Shown here in pieces: positions 16,490 to 23,157 of a stretch of DNA of 32,841 bases. The notes under the pieces were generated by a model. The model did not search any database. It had not been told where the DNA came from and worked only from the letters and a program-made list of their open reading frames with translations. Source of the DNA: Clostridia bacterium (GTDB lineage: Bacteria > Bacillota > Clostridia > Christensenellales > Pumilibacteraceae); NCBI GenBank assembly GCA_013316045.1, contig WSNJ01000012.1:1-32841 (forward strand). The letters are read 5' to 3'. The stretch's first letter is position 1. Each line of letters starts with the position of its first letter. The translations under genes and the position numbers were made by a program.

Positions 16490-18530
16490 CCAAATCCACC
16501 TCCGTGTTGATTTCAGTATAGAACATTACGTCGTCTAATGTCAAATTGTAGTCATTTAACAACGTATCTAATTGCGCTAACAGCTCATCGTGATTTAGAG
16601 CCAATCTTGCATACTCATAGTACCTGCGCAATTCTATTACGGCCATTTTAGGCGTAAGTCCCGACGGCAAAACAATAACGTCATATATATCGGCTGATTT
16701 CTTATCGCCGTATTTACGCAATATTCTTCCTCGCCTTTGAACGAACTCCCTATAATCATCATTGCTTGAAAGTATTAAAGCACTCTTTATAGACGGAATA
16801 TTTATGCCCTCATCAAGACACCTAATAGCAACTAAAGAAGAAACTTCGTTGTTATTAAACATATCTACCAACTCCATTCTTCTATCCATAGATTCCGTAG
16901 CAGTAAACTGACTTGACTTAATTCCAAGATTATATAAGCGGTCTTTTACAAATTGTATATGACGAATTTCATCATCTCTTTGCCCATCGAAAAGCCGTCC
17001 ATCGCCGCAATAAACAATAAAATGGTCTTTTACAGGAATTTGATTTATAAACTCATCTATTTGGCTTATTTTATTTTCAGCCATAGAAATGATACGTAAT
17101 CTTGCACGGACATATTTAACAAAGCGTTCGGAATCAACCAATATACCTTCGTGGAAGCAACTTGCCATATTTGCCGATATTTGATTAAATCTATTTTCTT
17201 CGTCCTCTGTAGCAGATACAAATATCGGATGATAATTATAAGGCACAAGGAAATGCCGTTCCAATGCTTCCTCTATCGGCAAATTGAATACTTGTCCACC
17301 AAAGAAATTTACCAAATCAACGCCAGCCGCATTATTCTTACCATTGACAGGAGTTGCACTTAAACCAAGCATATACTTGAACGTATTATGTAATTCTTCA
17401 TCACGTTGAGTAAACCTATGCGCCTCGTCCACGATAAGCAATTTTTCTTGACTCGATAAATCCATTACAGATTTGAACTTATCGGAGTAAAAAGATTTTA
17501 TCGTTGTAATCAAAATAATTTGCTTTTCAGGATTATACTTCTGCGCAATAACTAATTGTTTCGCAATGCTATACCATTGATGGTTTTCAGAAGATATGAG
17601 CAAAATGCTTGCATCCTTAAATGCTCTCTTAACATCTTCAGCCCATTGTTTAACAAGGTGCTTATACGGCGCAGCTATAACAACAAGACTTGGAAAATCT
17701 TCTATGAGCTTTTTGGCAGAATATATGGCAGTCCAAGTTTTACCTGTACCGGTTGCCATAATATAGAAACCTTTATAGCCGTTTTCTACCCACTTTTGAA
17801 TAGCATTTTCCTGATAATCAAATAACTTAATCGGCTCGGAGTTTTTCTTGGTAAACTTTCTTTCTTCAATGACATTGAAAATACTTTTCTTGATGGAATC
17901 CATAAAGTTATAGACGTCTAAAAATTCGTTTTGGTTATCCCAAAGTTTATCAAACTCTACAACCTCATCATCTACGCTATCACCCTCGCCTGCAATCCAG
18001 CTACGAACAACTCTAACTCTTTCGTAGTTATTTTGATAAGCATTCACGGACGAGTTCGGCGAACCATAAAAAACAATTTTATTATCGTCTTTGTCGATCA
18101 GTATTCCTAATTTGTCGTGATAGATACCAATATCGTTTTTAACCGAAGCGACTTTAATATCTAAAATATCCCTTGCGACAAGTTCTGACAACACTTCCAA
18201 GCTGGCATCATCAAAATACTTAATTTCACTATTAAAGTCCTCAAAAAACCTACGGTTAATCAAATCCTCTTTACGTTCATAACCCAACTGTATTGCCGCT
18301 ATATCATCTTCACTTAATGTAGGGCTTACAATCAAATTAACTTTACCGCCATTACGAATAAACGATGGCAAAGCATTTATGATTAACTTAAAAACAGAGG
18401 ACGAGAAAAACCCAACGCTTCTTCGATACGTTGTAGCCAACTTAAGCGCAGGATTAAGCAAACAGTCCACAAAATTGTCTGTTCCTTGATTGATATAACT
18501 TTTTTTAATTAGTAAGTCCTTGAAATTCAT
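16482..18530 (-). CDS. Phospholipase-D-like domain fused to SF2 DEAD/DEAH helicase, 682 aa
   Basis: The N-terminal domain (about 1-180) has one PLD/HKD-type motif: H138-x-K140, D146 and GSPNSS (156-161). PLD-family nucleases usually act as dimers using two such motifs. A DEAH helicase follows: Q-motif-like FDYQENAIQKW (about 237), Walker A ATGTGKT (259-265), DEAH (368-371), SATP (391-394) and motif VI QRRGRILRKYG near residue 600. The fold resembles helicases of type I/III restriction and other defence systems. The gene starts 2 nt after the 937-aa gene, whose TTGGAG end supplies the ribosome site. It is the most likely nuclease/translocase of the putative effector module. The acidic end (EVDLDD) resembles that of its neighbours. 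Confidence 0.92.
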   Translation of the reverse strand: MNFKDLLIKKSYINQGTDNFVDCLLNPALKLATTYRRSVGFFSSSVFKLIINALPSFIRNGGKVNLIVSPTLSEDDIAAIQLGYERKEDLINRRFFEDFNSEIKYFDDASLEVLSELVARDILDIKVASVKNDIGIYHDKLGILIDKDDNKIVFYGSPNSSVNAYQNNYERVRVVRSWIAGEGDSVDDEVVEFDKLWDNQNEFLDVYNFMDSIKKSIFNVIEERKFTKKNSEPIKLFDYQENAIQKWVENGYKGFYIMATGTGKTWTAIYSAKKLIEDFPSLVVIAAPYKHLVKQWAEDVKRAFKDASILLISSENHQWYSIAKQLVIAQKYNPEKQIILITTIKSFYSDKFKSVMDLSSQEKLLIVDEAHRFTQRDEELHNTFKYMLGLSATPVNGKNNAAGVDLVNFFGGQVFNLPIEEALERHFLVPYNYHPIFVSATEDEENRFNQISANMASCFHEGILVDSERFVKYVRARLRIISMAENKISQIDEFINQIPVKDHFIVYCGDGRLFDGQRDDEIRHIQFVKDRLYNLGIKSSQFTATESMDRRMELVDMFNNNEVSSLVAIRCLDEGINIPSIKSALILSSNDDYREFVQRRGRILRKYGDKKSADIYDVIVLPSGLTPKMAVIELRRYYEYARLALNHDELLAQLDTLLNDYNLTLDDVMFYTEINTEVDLDD

Positions 18531-18532
18531 AT

Positions 18533-21346
18533 TTACTCCAAATCATCGTAATCGAAAGAATCTAAAATATCTTCGTCATTATTATCAAACTGTTCCGAGT
18601 CGCCTTGATCCATTTCGGCTAAAGCACCAAAATCAATATTGGACTCATCGAAACCTTGTCGCACTAAAATCGGTTTTGCCTCATTAAGATAATTAGACGT
18701 TAATGCTAATTTGAATTCTTTTGAATACTTCTTAATAACGCTATACAAAAGCCATGTATTCCATAAACAAGCTAAATCCGGCAATTCTCGGTAATTATAA
18801 AAATCCGACAGTAACTTATACGGCTCTTCTCCAATGAAATCCTCCAAGACAGCATCCAATCTCGAAAAATCCACTTCATCAAGTCCAACTGCGTTTACAG
18901 AAATAATAGTTTCTCTGTTCTTAAATATGAAGGCGTCATTATTCCTATCTATAAACTCTATATATCGTTCTATAGTAGTCCCGACTTCCTTTGCAAACTG
19001 CCTAATATTGGCTATGCTACACTCTTCATACTGCATTATCAAGTTAATAACTTGAGCTTCGCCGCTGATCACTTCAACGCCCAAAGCGCCAATAAACGGT
19101 CTGTTATATTCGTATTCATTAGGGAATATTTCTCGAAGCAAGTAAAAGAATTGCAAATAGTGATTTACACCAACCCTATTAAATAGTCCCGATAAACTAC
19201 CCCTAATTCTTGAAAATACAATATTGGCGTGATGAATTTCCCTATCTCTCAATTCATTATCTACTGCGTACTTTAACGAAGAAATTTCATCGTCAGTTAT
19301 CTCTAAATTATCAAGATGAACGTAATACCCATTCATATTTATAACTTTAGTTGCCGCCGCCATCTGTTGTATAACAATTTCCGTTGCGCCCGGAAAATTA
19401 CTTTGAATATCCCTCTTGGTTACGGGAAAAGCAGATTGCTTAACAAAGGCCTCAATAACGCTATAAAACGTATCACCGGTACTTTTCATCACATAATCAC
19501 GATTGATAGAATATTCGTTAGGCAAGATTTTTTTCAACTGACTATGCAATGAATATTTATTATAAATTTCAATTTCACCAAGTTCAGCGCTGAACTTATC
19601 CATTATTGCTTGAATAGGTAAAACAGGCGAATTATATTGCTTTATGTAATCAAGGATTGCGACTTGCAGTTCATTAGAAATAAGAACTTGCTCGGTATCA
19701 TATTTCCAAACGCCGCGAGCGACCATGACACAAAAAGCCTGTAACCTTGCGCGCACGGCTCTATTGTTATCAGCCAATTCAAAACCATCAAACTCCATGT
19801 ATGCCTTTTCGCGCAAGAAATCTATATTAGCATCTTCATATATATCCATTCCATCTGGGAAGTATTTTTGCATTAAGAAAGACAATATGACTTTAAGGGT
19901 TATTCTGTTCTTTGCAATATACTCACCGTAAATCCTATACTTACTGCAAATCAAATCAGTAATTTCATTTGCGGTAAAAGCATTATTCAATTTCTCGGAT
20001 ATTAGAATACTATACTCTTGAAGATCTGTTTTAGTAAATTCATTTGGAAGCTCTTCCAAACAGAAATCAAGTTTATCTTTTGAATCTCTGCTAAAAAAGC
20101 AAGCGCTGTATCCACTTTCATAAAAAACATCGCCCGTTGTCTTGTCAAGAAATATAGCAACATTAGCGCCTAAACCCAATTCCTCTAATTCGGAAATAGT
20201 AATATATGATTTATGCGGACTAAATAATTTTAATTGAGATACTAAAGCAATTCTGAATTTATTTCTTTTGGGCGACAGCATTCCTCTAATAGCCTTTGAC
20301 TCAACCTGCCGTATCCTCTCTCTTGAAACATTACAAATTTCACCAACGCTTTCTAAAGTAAGCAACTGCCCTTCCAAATATCTTTTTTTAAGGACATAAT
20401 ACTCACGCGGCGCCAACTTATTTATCCACGAATTGAAAATATCAATGGGTAGAGCGGTATTGACCTGCTGTAATGCGCTATAAATCTCAAACATCTCTTG
20501 AGTGGATATATAAATCGGCGAGCGTTCTAAAAAGTCAGCGAGATTATAAATGCTTGATTGATTACATTTTTCAACTATACTTTTATCGTTTATAAATCTT
20601 TCAATCTGCACTTCAGCAAAATGCACATTCAAACTGTCAATATAATGCCTTGTCCGCATTAAACAGTTTTCTTTTTCCAACACACTAAAAAGCTCATCTG
20701 CCGCATTGATAATTGCATAATAGAAATCGCCAGCCAAATCGCCATCTAAACACTGAACTGAATCGCTATTATATCTATGAACAACTTCCACATTGCTCGC
20801 ATCCAATTTTAACTCGGAATTGCTATGTAATTCCTCGCCGGAATTACAAATAGATAATACATTATTCTGATCTATATTTAATGACGCCCACTCTGCTGCT
20901 TCACTAAATATAGATTTCACCGAAAATAAGTTACTTTCAATCTTTATACTATTTGTTTCGCCAATAATTACTTCTTCTTCCGAAATTAAACGTATGCGTA
21001 AAAAATACTCCTCTGTAAACCGAGAAATAGTTTCTACGGGTTCATCACTCACTTCAACAAGTTCTTCTTTACTATCCCTTTCCTCGACAATAAAGCAAAT
21101 TGGACCATCATACCATTCATCATTCAAAAAGCAAAAGGCTCGTTGCAAATCACACATACGATAACCTTGCTTCAAGCACTCCAAATATATTGATGACGTA
21201 TCAGCATCATGCGGACTGTAATATAAGGATTTAAGAAGTTCGACAAAACTATGAGTCCGTAAAAGGCTCATAAAGTATTCATCTACTATTCCATTGTCCT
21301 GCATTGACGATAATTTCTCGTCATACAGAGTTTCAAAATCCTGCAT
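18533..21346 (-). CDS. 937-aa protein with sigma-70 region 4 HTH and multiple helical segments
   Basis: At residues about 305-360 is a near-perfect sigma region-4 motif: LAPREYYVLKKRYLEGQLLT, then ESVGEICNVSRERIRQVESK-A. Around it are hundreds of helical residues; several segments look like winged-helix modules (around 620-690 and 740-850). The end is very acidic (DNNDEDILDSFDYDDLE). No region 2 and no enzymatic motif are visible, so it is not a sigma factor in the usual sense; DNA recognition or RNA polymerase interaction are the obvious options. ATG at 21346 with GAGAGG 5 nt upstream. It lies 24 nt after the WYL gene and 2 nt before the helicase gene, so it belongs to their operon. I know no characterised defence protein with this architecture. 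Confidence 0.8.
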   Translation of the reverse strand: MQDFETLYDEKLSSMQDNGIVDEYFMSLLRTHSFVELLKSLYYSPHDADTSSIYLECLKQGYRMCDLQRAFCFLNDEWYDGPICFIVEERDSKEELVEVSDEPVETISRFTEEYFLRIRLISEEEVIIGETNSIKIESNLFSVKSIFSEAAEWASLNIDQNNVLSICNSGEELHSNSELKLDASNVEVVHRYNSDSVQCLDGDLAGDFYYAIINAADELFSVLEKENCLMRTRHYIDSLNVHFAEVQIERFINDKSIVEKCNQSSIYNLADFLERSPIYISTQEMFEIYSALQQVNTALPIDIFNSWINKLAPREYYVLKKRYLEGQLLTLESVGEICNVSRERIRQVESKAIRGMLSPKRNKFRIALVSQLKLFSPHKSYITISELEELGLGANVAIFLDKTTGDVFYESGYSACFFSRDSKDKLDFCLEELPNEFTKTDLQEYSILISEKLNNAFTANEITDLICSKYRIYGEYIAKNRITLKVILSFLMQKYFPDGMDIYEDANIDFLREKAYMEFDGFELADNNRAVRARLQAFCVMVARGVWKYDTEQVLISNELQVAILDYIKQYNSPVLPIQAIMDKFSAELGEIEIYNKYSLHSQLKKILPNEYSINRDYVMKSTGDTFYSVIEAFVKQSAFPVTKRDIQSNFPGATEIVIQQMAAATKVINMNGYYVHLDNLEITDDEISSLKYAVDNELRDREIHHANIVFSRIRGSLSGLFNRVGVNHYLQFFYLLREIFPNEYEYNRPFIGALGVEVISGEAQVINLIMQYEECSIANIRQFAKEVGTTIERYIEFIDRNNDAFIFKNRETIISVNAVGLDEVDFSRLDAVLEDFIGEEPYKLLSDFYNYRELPDLACLWNTWLLYSVIKKYSKEFKLALTSNYLNEAKPILVRQGFDESNIDFGALAEMDQGDSEQFDNNDEDILDSFDYDDLE

Positions 21347-21370
21347 TCAATCCTCTCATTGTTACTTGTG

Positions 21371-22366
21371 TTAATCGACTGTGTACATAGTTGAAAGCGT
21401 TTGCAAATATTCTATAAATTGATTTTTAAGCTCTCTTGGCGCAACGATTTTCAATTTGTCGCCAAAGCTACAGCACCAACCGAAAAACATATTGCTTATT
21501 TGCACTTCGGCTGAAAACTGAATTTTATTATCGCCCAGATCGGCTATCTTGGTTTTCTCACCGAACTTATCGAAAATGACATCTATTAAATCGGAAGTCA
21601 TTTCAAATGTTACTTTTTGCGTTTCACCGCTAAACATTGAAAAGGCTTGCTTGCGGCTATCCGAAATATCTATGCCTTTTGGTCTTGCTTCTTTATTTAT
21701 GGGTGCATCGAGCATATCGACTTCCGTCATACGGTCTACACGATAGTTCGTTAGCGTTTTATGGTTATCGTGATAACAGACAAGATAATAGTTATCGTTA
21801 GAGAAAACCAATGTTACGGGATTTGCAACGTAACGGTGTCCGTCCTTGCGAAATACTCTCTCGCCGTGCAAATCATAATCGAAATACTTGAATATGATTT
21901 TCTTTTCGGACAATATTGCTTCGTCTATCTTATCAATACTGTAATAAATGTTTTCGTTTGTATGCTTGGTTGTGTTGAATAAAACGATATTCCTTTTCAA
22001 CAGTTCGGCACGATTACTACCGCCGAGCGCCGAAATCTTGTCTATAAACTCGGCTGTCTTTTTTTCGGTAACAAAACTTGCAGCTTGCACTGCGTCCATT
22101 AAGATACGGAGTTCTGGAACGTCAAAGTTACGGTCTATTACATAGTAGGAATTGTTGTGTTGTCCTCTGCGCTGTATAATCTCATACCCGTAGGCATTGA
22201 GCGTTGCTATATCTTGGTAAAGGGTTTTGCGGTCGCACTCTATCCCTACCGCATTTAATTTCTCTATTATTTGATTGGTCGTCAAAGGATGCTGTTCGTC
22301 AGTGTCCTGTTTCAGCATCTCCCAAATCTTTAATAATTTAATTTTAGAAAAATTCTGTTTTCCCAT
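21371..22366 (-). CDS. WYL-domain (YafY-type) transcriptional regulator, 331 aa
   Basis: N-terminal winged helix (residues about 8-75: LLKIWEMLKQDTDEQHPLTT, then the RKTLYQDI recognition helix). The WYL domain (about 140-230) has NYRVDRM and YLVCYHD motifs, and a C-terminal WCX-type extension follows. WYL proteins sense ligands, including nucleic acids or nucleotides, and related WYL repressors (BrxR/CapW type) control phage-defence islands. It heads the operon that continues into the sigma-like, helicase and ATPase genes, 24 nt apart, with no promoter seen in between. The predicted transcript starts only about 2 nt before the ATG and has no ribosome site, so the mRNA would be leaderless. Confidence 0.9.
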   Translation of the reverse strand: MGKQNFSKIKLLKIWEMLKQDTDEQHPLTTNQIIEKLNAVGIECDRKTLYQDIATLNAYGYEIIQRRGQHNNSYYVIDRNFDVPELRILMDAVQAASFVTEKKTAEFIDKISALGGSNRAELLKRNIVLFNTTKHTNENIYYSIDKIDEAILSEKKIIFKYFDYDLHGERVFRKDGHRYVANPVTLVFSNDNYYLVCYHDNHKTLTNYRVDRMTEVDMLDAPINKEARPKGIDISDSRKQAFSMFSGETQKVTFEMTSDLIDVIFDKFGEKTKIADLGDNKIQFSAEVQISNMFFGWCCSFGDKLKIVAPRELKNQFIEYLQTLSTMYTVD

Positions 22367-22374
22367 ACGAAATC

Positions 22375-22403
22375 ATTATAACAAATTATTCGACAAAAAT
22401 CAA
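22375..22403 (-). promoter_or_regulatory. Promoter of the WYL/effector operon
   Basis: TTGATT (22403-22398), a 17-nt spacer, and TATAAT (22380-22375) on the minus strand. The -10 ends only 8 nt before the ATG at 22366, giving a leaderless transcript for the regulator. It probably drives all six genes down to 13871. Confidence 0.7.
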
Positions 22404-22480
22404 GGGTGTAATGTCCAAAAAATAAGACAGCAAAACAAATCAGTGTAACTTTTATTGGACAGCACTTCACGGCGAAGCGG

Positions 22481-22677
22481 TATTCGTCTTTCGACATGGT
22501 TTTGTGTCCGAAAACGCCTTTGCCGTCAAAGGTAGAAAATATTACTTAAAATTTTAATCAAGCAAGATTATAGCGTAATATTTTCTACTACTCTTTGACG
22601 GACTTACCTACAATCATATAAGTTGCTTTTGACAAAGCCATTTCCGGACTTCTCCGTTGTTCGTCGAAAGACGAATA
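22481..22677. repeat. 197-bp long-range inverted repeat in the divergent intergenic region
   Basis: The gap 22367-22776 has no gene. Outer arms of 15 bp match perfectly (22481-22495 and 22663-22677, TATTCGTCTTTCGAC and its complement). Inner arms match over 23 bp (22523-22545 with 22575-22601), interrupted by a 4-nt bulge, with a 29-nt A/T-rich loop. Weak pairing connects the two. The nested symmetry suggests a structured RNA, a recombinase binding or attachment site, or a small MITE-like insertion. It lies between two divergent promoters, so it is not a normal terminator. Confidence 0.7.
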
Positions 22678-22706
22678 AGAAAAGGTTGTTGAGAGGTAAA
22701 AAAATA

Positions 22707-22747
22707 TTTCTAATAGGAAAAAAACCTTCCTATTAGGTATTTAGAAT
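22707..22747 (+). promoter_or_regulatory. Promoter/operator block of the recombinase genes
   Basis: 22707-22734 is an exact inverted copy of 7537-7564. Here the dyad is longer: 10-bp arms CTAATAGGAA/TTCCTATTAG with a 7-nt spacer (22710-22736). A TAGAAT box (22742-22747) follows the shared block by 7 nt, the same spacing as at 7524. AAAGGAG and the ATG at 22777 follow. It is probably bound by a dimeric regulator, perhaps the HTH protein at 7159-7488. Confidence 0.65.
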
Positions 22748-22776
22748 TTCCTCAAAAGCAAAAAGGAGTGTCAAAA

Positions 22777-23157
22777 ATGAAGAAAGCAGTTATCTACACT
22801 TGTCATCTCGAAGGGCGCATAAGCGAACCCGACAATGCGATGCAAGAACAGTTGTGCAGAGAATATGCGCAACAACACGGAATCGAGGTCGTCGGCTTTT
22901 ATATGGATTGCGTGCCGAACAAACGTCAGCCGTTGTTTATGAAACAGCAGTTACTTGACGATTGTAAAAATCACGATTGGGATATGGTTATATTCCCGTC
23001 CCTTTCGATTTTAGGGCGCAAAGTAAACGACAATATGAAGTTCTTGTCGCAACTTTCCAAGCACGTCAAATACAAAGTTGTCGATCAAGAAAACGATCCG
23101 TTTTTAAGAGAAGTCGGAAGAATACTTGAATTATTGTATAAGGCAGGTCAAAGATGA
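22777..23157 (+). CDS. Catalytically dead serine-recombinase N-domain protein, 126 aa
   Basis: MKKAVIYTCHLEGRISEPDN aligns with the start of the next protein (MKTAVIYARFSSDRQTEQS). The catalytic Ser11 is Leu here and Arg9 is Cys; the later DRFSR motif (LDRFSRN) has become SLSILGR. The rest keeps the resolvase fold pattern (QEQLCREYAQQHGIEVVGFY, DWDMVIFPSLS) and stops at the point where the recombinase domain would start. So it is not an enzyme; it may be an accessory or directionality partner of the large recombinase. I use the ATG at 22777 (AAGGAG 8 nt before) and not the GTG at 22768. Its TGA overlaps the ATG of the next gene (ATGA). Confidence 0.8.
   Translation: MKKAVIYTCHLEGRISEPDNAMQEQLCREYAQQHGIEVVGFYMDCVPNKRQPLFMKQQLLDDCKNHDWDMVIFPSLSILGRKVNDNMKFLSQLSKHVKYKVVDQENDPFLREVGRILELLYKAGQR

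Noticed and set aside
7537-22734. The 28-nt copies as attL/attR of an integrated element
   Set aside because: They are inverted, not direct, and share promoter spacing to TAGAAT; a regulatory role explains more. Inversion is kept as an alternative in the findings.
22367-22776. A tRNA or small peptide gene in the divergent gap as integration target
   Set aside because: No cloverleaf and no frame with a ribosome site; only inverted repeats and promoters are visible.
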